Shown here in pieces: positions 53,737-63,352 of a stretch of 64,000 nt of DNA. Origin of the DNA: Maribacter orientalis. Its GTDB lineage: Bacteria > Bacteroidota > Bacteroidia > Flavobacteriales > Flavobacteriaceae. Below the pieces are notes generated by a model. The model saw only the letters and a program-made list of their open reading frames with translations. It was not told the origin of the DNA and did no database searches. The position numbers and the translations under genes were made by a program. The stretch spans positions 8,930 through 72,929 of the forward strand of contig NZ_FNZN01000007.1 in assembly GCF_900109345.1 (NCBI RefSeq). Reading direction: 5' to 3'. How positions within the stretch are numbered: position 1 is the first letter of the stretch; the number at the start of each line of letters is the position of its first letter.

Positions 53737-53968
53737 AATGAAATTTTGAGAACACCTCTAAATAGTAGTTATTTATAACAGTTGGGAAGCAGGTTTTTTA
53801 GTACTTCAGCAATAGGTTGACTTTTGGGTAAACTAATAAATTGAGTTTACTAATTATTACGTTTATCCATTTGCTGTATATAATTTTGAAAACAGAAAAT
53901 CCTCATAGCATAGTATAATAAATTAAGAGACATATGGTTCCAATGATATCGATTAAATAAAAAGATAG

Positions 53969-54376
53969 GTGAAAAGAATTGTTCAAATTACATCAGAAGA
54001 AACTCTTTCTATTCGGCACAAGGTCATGTGGCCAAATAAACCGATTGATTATGTACAATTACCCAATGATTTTGAAGGCAGGCACTTTGGCTATTTTAAA
54101 AATGACATATTAATTTCAGTTATCTCGCTTTTTGTGGAAAACAACGAGGCTCAATTTCGAAAGTTTGCCACACTGAAAGAATACCAAGGTAAAGGTTTTG
54201 GTAGCGAATTATTAAATGAGTTAATGCGAATTTCTGCAAAAGAACAACTTTCTAAAATTTGGTGCAACGCACGAATCAATAAAATCGATTATTATTCTAA
54301 ATTCGGTATGAAAGAAACCAACAACCAATTTATAAAAGGAGGAATTAGTTATGTTATTATGGAGAGAATATTTTAA
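53969..54376 (+). CDS. GNAT family N-acetyltransferase
   Basis: 135 residues from a GTG. Acetyl-CoA binding signature FATLKEYQGKGFGSELLNELM (R/Q-x-x-G-x-G/A), with IWCNARINKIDYYSKFGM afterwards, as in the GNAT fold. Acetylates an amine on a small molecule or protein; no clue to the substrate. Eight bases separate it from the methyltransferase gene, so they are probably co-transcribed. Confidence 0.83.
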   Translation: MKRIVQITSEETLSIRHKVMWPNKPIDYVQLPNDFEGRHFGYFKNDILISVISLFVENNEAQFRKFATLKEYQGKGFGSELLNELMRISAKEQLSKIWCNARINKIDYYSKFGMKETNNQFIKGGISYVIMERIF

Positions 54377-54384
54377 ATTTAATC

Positions 54385-55113
54385 ATGGCAAAAGAATATG
54401 ATATAATTACTGCCTTACATTATGCCACATATCGACCTTCTTTACATTCAGAAATATTAAGCGCATTTTTAGAATCAAATAAAAAATATGAATTTGGGTT
54501 GGATGTTGGTTGTGGTACAGGTCAATCTTCAATTGCACTAGCAAACTATTGTTCAAATGTGGTTGGTGTAGACCCTAGTAATGAGATGTTGGAAAAATCT
54601 CTACAACACCCCATAATTACCTATCAATTAATCGATTCTAACACGTTCAATTTTGATAACGATGTCTTTGATATCATTACGTTTGCCGGTTCATTATACT
54701 ATGCGAAATCACAATCGACATTAGATGAAATTATAAGAGTTGCAAAGAAAAACTGCAGGATTATAATTTATGATTTTGAAATATTTCTAGAACCTATCTG
54801 TATACAATTAGGCCTCAGTAGTAAAATAAAACAACCAAACGATTATAATCATCAAGCTAACTTTTCAGAGCTTGATGAACAGTTTATAACCTTTGATAAT
54901 GAACTAAATAATGAGGTTTCTTTAGATATAAAAATTACAGACCTAACTCATTTACTATTATCCTCTAAAGAGAACTATGATAGATTATCAGAAGCATTTG
55001 GTGCAATTGATCTCTATGATGAAACAACAATGCGGTTACAAACAGTTTTGAAAAATAACATAACCACCTTGAAAGCAATGACATATTTAACTTCTTATAG
55101 CGTCATTAAATGA
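54385..55113 (+). CDS. SAM-dependent methyltransferase
   Basis: 242 residues. Class I fold: motif I GLDVGCGTGQSS, VVGVDPSNEMLEKS (motif II acidic residue), then DVFDIITFAGSLYYA (motif IV area). It resembles the UbiE/Coq5-type small-molecule group, but the target is unknown. It is convergent with hisIE, 22 bases apart. Confidence 0.85.
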   Translation: MAKEYDIITALHYATYRPSLHSEILSAFLESNKKYEFGLDVGCGTGQSSIALANYCSNVVGVDPSNEMLEKSLQHPIITYQLIDSNTFNFDNDVFDIITFAGSLYYAKSQSTLDEIIRVAKKNCRIIIYDFEIFLEPICIQLGLSSKIKQPNDYNHQANFSELDEQFITFDNELNNEVSLDIKITDLTHLLLSSKENYDRLSEAFGAIDLYDETTMRLQTVLKNNITTLKAMTYLTSYSVIK

Positions 55114-55135
55114 CCTTAAAAGTAGATTAAAGCAT

Positions 55136-55759
55136 TTATTTTTTTCTCTTCATCAATTCAGCCTCTATATCTTTCAGTGTAAAACCTTTTGCTTGTAATA
55201 GCATTAAATAGTGAAACAATAAATCAGCACTTTCGTAAAGGAAAAGTTCATCATTAGTATCCATTGCTTCAATAACGGTTTCCACTGCTTCCTCCCCAAC
55301 TTTCTGGGCAATCTTGTTAATCCCTTTTTTAAACAAAGAAGCTACGTAAGATTGACTATCGTCTGCTGTAGTTCGTCTTTCTTCAATGGTATTTTCCAAT
55401 TCAGAAAAGAATCCGAAGTTTGAGTTGTTATATTCCGCCCAACATGTATCCGTCCCTTTATGGCAAGTTGGCCCAACAGGGTTTACCGAAATAAGCAATG
55501 AATCATCATCACAATCATTTTTAATACTAACCAAATTTAGGAAATTACCACTCTCCTCACCTTTGGTCCACAATCGATTTTTAGAACGACTAAAAAATGT
55601 CACCTTACCCGATTCTGTGGTTTTGCTTAAAGCTTCAGCATTCATATAACCAAGCATTAATACATTTTTAGTTCGTGCATCTTGAATGATTGCAGGAACT
55701 AATCCGTCATTCATTTTATTCCAATCAGGTGTATTGTAATCCATATTCTTGTTACTCAT
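55136..55759 (-). CDS. hisIE: Phosphoribosyl-AMP cyclohydrolase / phosphoribosyl-ATP pyrophosphatase
   Basis: 207 residues, the bifunctional HisIE of histidine synthesis steps 2 and 3. HisI part (about 10-115): LMLGYMNAEAL, FFSRSKNRLWTKGEESGN, zinc ligands in NDCDDD and GPTCHKGTDTCW. HisE part (about 120-207): EERRTTADDSQSYVASLF, KVGEEAVETVIEA and ESADLLFHYLMLL, with the metal-binding Glu/Asp set. Here hisIE lies about 1 kb past hisF, beyond a racemase gene and a repeat. Confidence 0.95.
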   Translation of the reverse strand: MSNKNMDYNTPDWNKMNDGLVPAIIQDARTKNVLMLGYMNAEALSKTTESGKVTFFSRSKNRLWTKGEESGNFLNLVSIKNDCDDDSLLISVNPVGPTCHKGTDTCWAEYNNSNFGFFSELENTIEERRTTADDSQSYVASLFKKGINKIAQKVGEEAVETVIEAMDTNDELFLYESADLLFHYLMLLQAKGFTLKDIEAELMKRKK

Positions 55760-55818
55760 TACTGTTATTCTTTTTCTGTCTTAAGACACTCTAAACTGAT
55801 TACTTTTTAATTGTCTGT

Positions 55819-55916
55819 CCGAGCTCAGTCGAAAACTAATTTGGTATTCCTAAACCTTCGACTATGCTCGGGGTGATATTTTATTTATCAAATCTGCAAA
55901 CTGAAAACTGATACTG
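55819..55916. repeat. Dispersed palindromic repeat, copy 2
   Basis: A hairpin of CCGAGCTCAGTCGAA (55819-55833) with TTCGACTATGCTCGG (55857-55871), 13 of 15 paired, then ACTGAAAACTGATACTG (55900-55916), the exact complement of a 17-mer at 23333-23349. In both copies the two modules keep the same order once orientation is matched. It lies inside the interrupted his operon, between hisIE and the racemase gene. Confidence 0.75.
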
Positions 55917-55927
55917 TCAACTGAATA

Positions 55928-56620
55928 CTAAGCAAGTGCAAACTCCACAGCAGCATAAGCGTGCTCTTTAGTGGTATCAATTACCACAATATCACAATCT
56001 TCCTGTTGAATCAACAAAGGAATTTCAGTACAGCCTAAAATTACTCCTTGTGCTCCTTCTTTTTCCGATTTTTTAATGATATCTAAATACAATTTTTTGG
56101 ACTCCTCAGTAATTATACCTTTTGATAATTCGGAATAAATAATGTCATGCACTATCTCACGGTCAGCTTCATTAGGAATCAAAACCTCGATACCAAACTG
56201 GTTATTAAGAATGTCTTTATAGAAATCCAATTCCATCGTGTATTTGGTACCTAATAACAAAACTTTCTGACAGCCTTTATTCTTAACGGCATTACCGGCT
56301 ACTTCTGCAATATGTAAAATAGGTATAGAAAGTCTTTTCTTCATCGTTGGGACACTTAAATGCATGGTATTAGCACAAATTAGTATGATCTCTGCACCTG
56401 CATTTTGTAAACGTAAAGCAATATCAGTCATTTGGGAATGAAGGGTATCCCAATCGCCCGCCGCTTGTTTAGAAGATATATCAGCAAAATTCACAGATTC
56501 AATAATACATTCGCAAGAATTTTGACCACCCAATATCTCCGCTACTTTAGTATTTAGCAACTGATAATATAATTGTGTAGATTGCCATGTTATACCTCCT
56601 ATCAATCCTATTTTTTTCAT
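55928..56620 (-). CDS. Aspartate/glutamate racemase family protein
   Basis: 230 residues from MKKIGLIGGITWQST; in-frame codons to 56674 are unlike the family. The two catalytic Cys are present: LICANTMHLSVP near 80 and ILGCTEIPLLI near 195, in the two halves of the Asp/Glu racemase fold. It should interconvert L- and D-aspartate or glutamate without PLP. It sits between hisF and hisIE with gaps on both sides, so it has its own promoter or was inserted. Confidence 0.9.
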   Translation of the reverse strand: MKKIGLIGGITWQSTQLYYQLLNTKVAEILGGQNSCECIIESVNFADISSKQAAGDWDTLHSQMTDIALRLQNAGAEIILICANTMHLSVPTMKKRLSIPILHIAEVAGNAVKNKGCQKVLLLGTKYTMELDFYKDILNNQFGIEVLIPNEADREIVHDIIYSELSKGIITEESKKLYLDIIKKSEKEGAQGVILGCTEIPLLIQQEDCDIVVIDTTKEHAYAAVEFALA

Positions 56621-56789
56621 TGCTTTAATTTTAATTCGTTCTTCTTTTATCGTTAGAATGCCACAGAAAACCATATTATATATTAACCACTTCCATTGAT
56701 ACTTAAAATTGGTCAGGTTGGCTCAGAATGTCATTTTATAATATTTAAGTACCACTAAATAACTACAAATTTAAACTAGGTACTACTAC

Positions 56790-57545
56790 TTAATTACGAA
56801 CTGGAATTCCGTTTTCTTGCAACTCCATCTTCAGTTCCTGAATACCTATCTCTTTAAAATGAAATACACTTGCCGCTAAAGCTGCATCCGCTTTTCCTTT
56901 TACAAAGGTATCGGTAAAATGTTGTTTATTTCCTGCCCCACCAGATGCAATAATGGGTATATTCAACTCCGTTGATAATCGTGCTAACGCCTCGTTAGCA
57001 AAACCATCCTTGGTACCATCGTGGTCCATAGACGTAAATAAGATTTCACCCGCTCCACGCTCTTCTACCTCTTTGGCCCATTCAAACAATTTTCGTTCTG
57101 TAGGCACCTTTCCACCAACTAAATGAACAATCCATTCCCCATTAATCTGTTTAGCGTCAATGGCTACTACAATGCACTGTGAACCAAATTTTGCCGATAA
57201 ATCATTAATCAATTGAGGGTTCTTTACAGCCGATGAATTAATTGATACTTTATCTGCTCCGTTCTGTAGTAGAATGTCAACATCTTCAACAGAAGAAATT
57301 CCGCCACCTACGGTAAAGGGAATGTTTACTTTTTCTGCAACTCTAAATACCAATTCAGCTAAGGTTTTACGCTTTTGCTCTGTTGCAGAAATATCTAAAA
57401 ACACCAATTCGTCAGCTCCCTCTTTACTATAAATTTCTGCCAGTTCTACTGGGTCACCAGCATCGCGTAAATCAACGAAATTGACACCTTTTACAGTTCT
57501 ACCGTCCTTTATATCTAAACAAGGAATTATTCTTTTTGCAAGCAC
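56790..57545 (-). CDS. hisF: Imidazole glycerol phosphate synthase subunit HisF
   Basis: 251 residues. A TIM barrel beginning [19 protein letters not shown], with the catalytic Asp in [27 protein letters not shown] and [15 protein letters not shown] (second catalytic Asp). It combines PRFAR with ammonia from HisH to give imidazole glycerol phosphate and AICAR. Its start overlaps the DinB stop by one base. Confidence 0.97.
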   Translation of the reverse strand: MLAKRIIPCLDIKDGRTVKGVNFVDLRDAGDPVELAEIYSKEGADELVFLDISATEQKRKTLAELVFRVAEKVNIPFTVGGGISSVEDVDILLQNGADKVSINSSAVKNPQLINDLSAKFGSQCIVVAIDAKQINGEWIVHLVGGKVPTERKLFEWAKEVEERGAGEILFTSMDHDGTKDGFANEALARLSTELNIPIIASGGAGNKQHFTDTFVKGKADAALAASVFHFKEIGIQELKMELQENGIPVRN

Positions 57546-58063
57546 TAATGTATATTTTTTTTGTTCAAATCCATTCCATCATAAAAGCCCAAATCATTAT
57601 TCTTTAATTGTTTTACCCAAAAAGCAATTTGCCCAGTATGGTAAGAATAATGTTCAACTGCATGCATGATGACTCCAACCCCTGAAAAAGAAAACCCTTG
57701 TACTGAACGTACTTTTACCAATTGATCAGGCTTAGCATCGAAAATAACCCGTTTCGCCGTATCGACAATATCTTCTAATTTTTTGAGCAATTCTGCTTTG
57801 GTAAGTCCGTCAGTTACTGAAAATTCAGTATCTCGCTTCCTTTTATCTTCTGTTTCACCTAAAGATGAAATAACGTATTGTGAAATATTTCCACACAAGT
57901 GGAGCATTAAATTGGCAATACTGTTTAAAGAAGGATTCGGTTTTTGCCACACTTCGTCTTCTGAAATATCAGAAAGACTTTTCTTGATCATACGTGTACT
58001 TTCATCCATACGATAGAGGGCATTCTTTACCAGCTCTTCAATTAATTGAGACTCCTTATCCAT
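57545..58063 (-). CDS. DinB family protein inside the his operon
   Basis: 172 residues, four-helix bundle of the DinB/YfiT type. The metal-binding His pattern is seen in [13 protein letters not shown] and [16 protein letters not shown] (three His). It overlaps hisA by eight bases and hisF by one, so it is fully inside the his transcript. A role as thiol transferase or damage-response protein is known for relatives; its link to histidine synthesis is unknown. Confidence 0.88.
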   Translation of the reverse strand: MDKESQLIEELVKNALYRMDESTRMIKKSLSDISEDEVWQKPNPSLNSIANLMLHLCGNISQYVISSLGETEDKRKRDTEFSVTDGLTKAELLKKLEDIVDTAKRVIFDAKPDQLVKVRSVQGFSFSGVGVIMHAVEHYSYHTGQIAFWVKQLKNNDLGFYDGMDLNKKNIH

Positions 58064-58784
58064 TACTTAAAATATATGTTTCTAACTGCTTTAAACTAAT
58101 TCTATTCTCATAGATAGCCTTACCGATGATAGTGCCTTCGCAACCCATTTCTGCCAATTTGGGCAACTCATCAAAAGTAGAAATACCTCCAGATGCAATT
58201 AATTTAAGTTCATTAGTTTGGGACAAAATCCGAGAATAGAGTTCAAACGACGGACCTTCTAACATGCCATCTTTACTGATATCAGTACAAATAACATACT
58301 GAATTCCTTTGTTTTGATACGATTTTATAAATGGAATCAATTCTTCCTTGGACTCTTCTAACCAGCCAGAAACCGCTACTTTTTCATCCATAGCATCAGC
58401 TCCTAGAATTATTTTACTGGCACCATGTTTCTCTATCCAGCCAAGAAAAGTATCGGAATCTTTTACGGCAATACTACCGCCCGTAATTTGTTTAGCCCCA
58501 CTTTCAAAAGCTATACGAAGATCATCGTCCGTTTTTAATCCACCACCAAAATCTATTTGTAAACTGGTTTGGGAAGCAATTTGTTCTAAAACTTTATGGT
58601 TTACAATGTGTTTTGATTTTGCGCCGTCTAAATCTACCAAATGTAAAAATCGAATACCGTGCGCCTCAAAGTCTTTTGCAACCTCTAAGGGATTCTCATT
58701 ATATATTTTTTTGGTATCGTAATCACCTTTGGAAAGACGAACACATTTACCATCAATAATATCAATTGCGGGAATAATTCTCAT
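58056..58784 (-). CDS. hisA: ProFAR isomerase HisA
   Basis: 242 residues. TIM barrel starting [21 protein letters not shown] (catalytic Asp in AIDI), [36 protein letters not shown] (second Asp). It carries out the Amadori isomerisation of ProFAR to PRFAR, the step before HisHF. It overlaps the DinB gene by eight bases and follows the GNAT gene by 5. Confidence 0.96.
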   Translation of the reverse strand: MRIIPAIDIIDGKCVRLSKGDYDTKKIYNENPLEVAKDFEAHGIRFLHLVDLDGAKSKHIVNHKVLEQIASQTSLQIDFGGGLKTDDDLRIAFESGAKQITGGSIAVKDSDTFLGWIEKHGASKIILGADAMDEKVAVSGWLEESKEELIPFIKSYQNKGIQYVICTDISKDGMLEGPSFELYSRILSQTNELKLIASGGISTFDELPKLAEMGCEGTIIGKAIYENRISLKQLETYILSNG

Positions 58785-58789
58785 TTTAT

Positions 58790-59212
58790 TTACGCTAGTA
58801 TTTGTTTATCAACGGACATCCATAATAGTGAATCTCCTATTTTTTTAAATCCGTATCGCTCATAAAGTTGGTGAGCATCCTTTGTTTTTAAAGCTAATGT
58901 TTTAAGGTTCTTTATCTTTGGGTCAGCAAGTATATGCTCTACCAGTATTTTTCCAAAACCCTGACCTTGAAACTTATCAAGGATAATCACATCCATAAAA
59001 TATCCAAAATAAATATAATCGGTAACTACTCTGGCAAAACCAATTTGTTCTTTATCCAAAGTATAAATTCCAAAGCAATACGAATTTTCAATTGTCGTCT
59101 TCACTTCTTCTAAAGAACGGCCATTTCCCCAATAAGAATTGGCAATAAACTGCTGAATAGCTTTGCTATCAAGTAAATTTTTATCGGTTGAAATAAAATA
59201 ATTCTGTTCCAT
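58790..59212 (-). CDS. GNAT N-acetyltransferase inside the his operon
   Basis: 140 residues. Acetyl-CoA signature [17 protein letters not shown], preceded by YFMDVIILD and followed by [17 protein letters not shown]. It lies between hisH (one-base overlap) and hisA (5-base gap), so it is translated from the his message. Substrate unknown. Confidence 0.88.
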   Translation of the reverse strand: MEQNYFISTDKNLLDSKAIQQFIANSYWGNGRSLEEVKTTIENSYCFGIYTLDKEQIGFARVVTDYIYFGYFMDVIILDKFQGQGFGKILVEHILADPKIKNLKTLALKTKDAHQLYERYGFKKIGDSLLWMSVDKQILA

Positions 59213-59793
59213 TACATATTCAAAAAATTATCAAGAATTTTCTCCCCAACATCACTACTTTTTTCGGGATGAAATTGGGTCCCATAAAAATTATCTTTTT
59301 GTAGCGCTGCACTATAATCAACTCCGTATGAGCATTCAGCTATTGTTTCGGTACACAACGGTGCATAAAAACTATGAACTAAATAAATGTGTTCTTTTTC
59401 TTTAATACCTGTAAATAAAGGTGACTTTAAATTTGTAATCTGGTTCCAACCTATTTGTGGAACTTTTACAGAAGCATCAAACTTCACCACATCAACATCA
59501 AAAATTCCGAGTCCGGCAGTATTACCTTCTTCAGATGAGCGGCACATTAGCTGCATACCTAAACAAATACCTAAAACGGGCTGCTTTAAGTTTGGAATTA
59601 TTTTATCAAGACCACTATCGCGAAGTTTTCTCATGGCACTACTAGCTTCTCCCACTCCAGGAAAAATAACCTTATCAGCATTTTGAATTTCTGCAACATC
59701 ATTACTCAAAATCGCATCATAACCTAAGCGCTTTATGGCAAATTTAATGCTCTGAATATTTCCTGCTCCGTAATTAATGATGACTATTTTCAT
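59212..59793 (-). CDS. hisH: Imidazole glycerol phosphate synthase glutaminase subunit HisH
   Basis: 193 residues. Class I glutaminase: KIVIINYGAGNIQS at the start, VLGICLGMQLM with the catalytic Cys, and GTQFHPEKSSDVG with His and Glu. It supplies ammonia to HisF. In many genomes hisH and hisF are near; here the GNAT, hisA and DinB genes lie between them. Confidence 0.96.
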   Translation of the reverse strand: MKIVIINYGAGNIQSIKFAIKRLGYDAILSNDVAEIQNADKVIFPGVGEASSAMRKLRDSGLDKIIPNLKQPVLGICLGMQLMCRSSEEGNTAGLGIFDVDVVKFDASVKVPQIGWNQITNLKSPLFTGIKEKEHIYLVHSFYAPLCTETIAECSYGVDYSAALQKDNFYGTQFHPEKSSDVGEKILDNFLNM

Positions 59794-59813
59794 TGACTTG
59801 TTATTCTTTATTA

Positions 59814-60956
59814 CTAAAGCATTCCTTTCGTACTAGGCAATACCATTTTTTCTACATCTCTTTTAACAGCCATTTTTATACTTTTTGCAAAGGCTTTAAA
59901 AATAGCTTCGATCTTATGGTGTTCGTTGGTGCCTTCTGCTTTAATATTCAAATTAGCTTTGGCGCCATCAGTGAACGATTTAAAAAAGTGATGAAACATT
60001 TCGGTTGGCATATCCCCTACTTTTTCACGTTTAAAATCGGCCTCCCAAACCAGCCAGTTACGACCACCAAAATCAATTGCTACCTGGGCAAGACAATCAT
60101 CCATTGGTAAACAAAAGCCGTAACGTTCAATTCCTAATTTATTACCAAGTGCACTATTAAATACTTCACCTAGCGCAATGCCTGTATCTTCTATTGTATG
60201 GTGTTCATCTACTTCTAAATCTCCATTTACTTTAATGGTTAAATCCATTTGGCCATGACGTGCCAATTGATCTAGCATGTGGTCAAAAAATGCTAATCCG
60301 GTTTTGATATCGCTTTTACCTGTACCATCAAGGTTCAGTTTTATAGCTATATCGGTTTCATTCGTTTTTCTATGAATTTCTGCAGTTCTGTTTTTCAATT
60401 TTAAAAATTCATAAATCTTCTCCCAGTCATTGTCCTCTAAAGCTATATAAGCATCTAAAGCATCTCGTTTTACAGTAATTTCACTTGTGCCTAAGTTGGT
60501 ATCATCGTTTATAAAAATACCTTTAGCACCAAGGTTTTTAGCCAATTCCATATCAGTTAATCGGTCACCGATAACAAAAGAATTTACTAAATCGTAAGCT
60601 TCAGAAAAATATTCAGTCAACAAGCCTGTTCCCGGTTTTCTTGTGTTTGCATTTTCATGTGGAAAAGTACGGTCTAAAAACACCTTATCAAAAACGACTC
60701 CTTCATTCTCAAAAGATTTCATAATAAAATTATGTACCGGCCAAAATGTATCTTCTGGGAAAATATCGGTACCCAAACCATCTTGATTAGTGATCATAAC
60801 CAATTCATAATCTAGCTCTTTGGCAATTTTACCAAGGAACGTAAATGCCTTTGGATAAAATATCATTTTTTCAAAGGCATCTATCTGCTCATCAATAGTT
60901 TCTTTGATAATAGTGCCATCACGGTCTATAAATAAAACACGTTTTTTGTTTTCCAT
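59814..60956 (-). CDS. hisB: Bifunctional histidinol-phosphatase / imidazoleglycerol-phosphate dehydratase
   Basis: 380 residues. The N-terminal HAD phosphatase (about 1-170) has FIDRDGTII (nucleophile Asp) and ITNQDGLG; the C-terminal dehydratase (190-380) has [33 protein letters not shown] and [15 protein letters not shown], the manganese His clusters. One protein catalyses steps 6 and 8 of the pathway. One base separates it from hisC. Confidence 0.97.
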   Translation of the reverse strand: MENKKRVLFIDRDGTIIKETIDEQIDAFEKMIFYPKAFTFLGKIAKELDYELVMITNQDGLGTDIFPEDTFWPVHNFIMKSFENEGVVFDKVFLDRTFPHENANTRKPGTGLLTEYFSEAYDLVNSFVIGDRLTDMELAKNLGAKGIFINDDTNLGTSEITVKRDALDAYIALEDNDWEKIYEFLKLKNRTAEIHRKTNETDIAIKLNLDGTGKSDIKTGLAFFDHMLDQLARHGQMDLTIKVNGDLEVDEHHTIEDTGIALGEVFNSALGNKLGIERYGFCLPMDDCLAQVAIDFGGRNWLVWEADFKREKVGDMPTEMFHHFFKSFTDGAKANLNIKAEGTNEHHKIEAIFKAFAKSIKMAVKRDVEKMVLPSTKGML

Positions 60957-60957
60957 A

Positions 60958-62004
60958 TTAGTTTGATAGTTCTTTTAAAGCGGTAATTACAATATTATTT
61001 TCTTCGGAGGTACCCACGGTAAACCTAAGTGTATTTTCACATAAAAGTTGCGTAGTTCGATTTCGAACTACAATACCTTTTTTCAATAATTGATTATAAC
61101 GAAGAGTGGCATCATCTACTTTTACCAAAATAAAATTAGCGTCCGTTGGATATATTTTAGAAACAAACGAAACTGTTTGTAATGTATTAATCAATTTTTC
61201 ACGCTCCTCTAAAATAGTTGCGATTTCTGTTTGTACCGATTTTTTATCAGACACTCTTTGTATCGCTCGCTCTTGTGTTAATTGATTTACGTTGTAGGGC
61301 GGTTTTATTTTATTGATAACGGCAATGATTTCAGGAGAAGCAATGCAAATACCCAATCGTATACCTGCCATACCATAAGCTTTTGATAGGGTCTGTGTAA
61401 TTATTAGGTTTGGATAATCCGCAAGTTTTGATGTCCAACTCTCTTCTTGTGAAAAATCGATATACGCCTCATCAATAACCACAAGTCCGTTAAACGAATT
61501 CAATAACTCCTCAATACTTTTAGTAGAAAAACTATTCCCTGAAGGGTTGTTTGGTGAGCAAATGAATAATAGTTTGGTATTAGCATCTATTTTATCTTTA
61601 ATCGCAGAAACATCCGGTTGAAAAGCATCGGTCAATAAGACTTCCCTATTTTCGACCATATTAATACCAGACAAGACTTTATACATACCATACGTAGGTG
61701 GTAATGTGATAATATTATCTTCTTTGGGCTCACAAAAGGCTCTGAACAATAAATCTAATACTTCATCACTACCATTGCCCAAAAGAATATTTTCTTCTTT
61801 AATACCCTTTTGTTTGGCTAATATAGCTTTTAGACTACGTTGTTGTGGATCGGGATAGCGATTGACACCATTGTCAAATGGATTCTCATTCGCATCTAGA
61901 AAAACCATGGTAGAACCATCGGAAACATATTCATCTCGTGCAGATGAATATGGACTTAAGCCCTTCACGTTTTCTCTTGTTATGTTATCTAAATTGAAAT
62001 TCAT
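60958..62004 (-). CDS. hisC: Histidinol-phosphate aminotransferase
   Basis: 348 residues from [12 protein letters not shown] at 62004 (the frame is open to 62043). Class II PLP aminotransferase: [41 protein letters not shown] and [14 protein letters not shown] with the PLP lysine. It makes histidinol phosphate, step 7. hisD precedes it by 43 bases. Confidence 0.95.
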   Translation of the reverse strand: MNFNLDNITRENVKGLSPYSSARDEYVSDGSTMVFLDANENPFDNGVNRYPDPQQRSLKAILAKQKGIKEENILLGNGSDEVLDLLFRAFCEPKEDNIITLPPTYGMYKVLSGINMVENREVLLTDAFQPDVSAIKDKIDANTKLLFICSPNNPSGNSFSTKSIEELLNSFNGLVVIDEAYIDFSQEESWTSKLADYPNLIITQTLSKAYGMAGIRLGICIASPEIIAVINKIKPPYNVNQLTQERAIQRVSDKKSVQTEIATILEEREKLINTLQTVSFVSKIYPTDANFILVKVDDATLRYNQLLKKGIVVRNRTTQLLCENTLRFTVGTSEENNIVITALKELSN

Positions 62005-62047
62005 TACTTCATAATTAGGTCTCGGCTGTGCTTGATCGAACAATACT

Positions 62048-63334
62048 CTATTTTTTAAGGCTATTTAATCTTAGGGTTACCGCATTTTTATGTGCTTGTA
62101 AACCTTCAGCTTCAGCCATTAATTCAATGGCATTACCAATATTTTGAATTCCTACCTTAGTAATCTTCTGGAACGTCATACTTTTCATGAAACTATCTAA
62201 ATTCACTCCACTATACTGCTTTGCATATCCGTTAGTTGGTAACGTATGATTGGTACCCGAAGCATAATCACCAGCGCTCTCGGGCGTATAATTCCCAATA
62301 AAAACAGAGCCAGCATTTTGAGTGTTATCAATATAAAAATCTTCATTATCTACACAAACTATATAGTGTTCAGGACCATATTCATTGATTAAGTCAATCG
62401 CCATGCGGTCATCTTTAACGTAGATAAGTTTGCTATTTGAAATTGCCTGCCTCGCAATTTCTTTTCGTGGCAGTTCTTCTAATTGCAACGCTACCTCTTT
62501 CTCTACTTCTTCAATCATATTTTTTGAGGTCGACACTAAAATCACCTGACTATCAATACCATGCTCTGCCTGGCTCAATAAATCGGATGCTACAAAGGCA
62601 GCATTAGCAGTATTATCTGCTACAACCAATAGTTCTGAAGGACCTGCAGGCATATCAATGGCTACACCATGTTTTGTTGCAATTTGTTTAGCAACGGTTA
62701 CGTATTGATTACCAGGTCCAAATATTTTAAAAACCTGTGGAATGGTTTCTGTACCAAATGTCATACCTGCAATAGCTTGTATCCCTCCAACCTTTATAAT
62801 TTTGGTAACTCCGCATAAACTAGCAGTATATAAAATTGCAGGGTTCAATTTCCCTTCCTTATCAGGTGGAGAACAAAGCACTATTTCTGAGCATCCAGCA
62901 ATAGTCGCAGGTACCGCCAACATTAAAATGGTTGAAAATAATGGTGCTGTTCCACCAGGAATATAAAGTCCTACTTTTTGAATAGGTCTTTTTTCTTGCC
63001 AACAAGAGACTCCAGGTGCCGTTTCTATTTCAATTCGACCTGTTTTCTGAGCAAAATGAAACACTTCAATATTTACCTTAGCCAATTGAATAGCTGCTTT
63101 AAGCTCATCTGAAACTAGAGTCTTAGCCTCTTCAATTTCAACCTCTGAAACCAACATATTCTCTAAGGCTACTTTGTCAAATTGTTGAGTATACTTTTTT
63201 AATATACTATCACCACTTGTTTTAACTTCCTCGAAAATACTATTGACCAACCCTTCAATATCGGCTACTGTCTGTGTAGGACGCTTTAAAACATCCTTCC
63301 AATCTGCTCTCTTAGGATTATATATTTTATTCAT
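62048..63334 (-). CDS. hisD: Histidinol dehydrogenase
   Basis: 428 residues. Two Rossmann halves with the zinc and base residues: QKVGLYIPGGTAPLFST, GNQYVTVAKQIA, DMPAGPSELLVV, SQAEHGIDSQVILVS and the conserved GPEHYIV followed by NYTPESAGDYASGTNH. Oxidises histidinol to histidine with NAD, the last two steps. It lies 18 bases after the hisG stop. Confidence 0.97.
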   Translation of the reverse strand: MNKIYNPKRADWKDVLKRPTQTVADIEGLVNSIFEEVKTSGDSILKKYTQQFDKVALENMLVSEVEIEEAKTLVSDELKAAIQLAKVNIEVFHFAQKTGRIEIETAPGVSCWQEKRPIQKVGLYIPGGTAPLFSTILMLAVPATIAGCSEIVLCSPPDKEGKLNPAILYTASLCGVTKIIKVGGIQAIAGMTFGTETIPQVFKIFGPGNQYVTVAKQIATKHGVAIDMPAGPSELLVVADNTANAAFVASDLLSQAEHGIDSQVILVSTSKNMIEEVEKEVALQLEELPRKEIARQAISNSKLIYVKDDRMAIDLINEYGPEHYIVCVDNEDFYIDNTQNAGSVFIGNYTPESAGDYASGTNHTLPTNGYAKQYSGVNLDSFMKSMTFQKITKVGIQNIGNAIELMAEAEGLQAHKNAVTLRLNSLKK

Positions 63335-63352
63335 TCTTCCTTGTACTTACTA

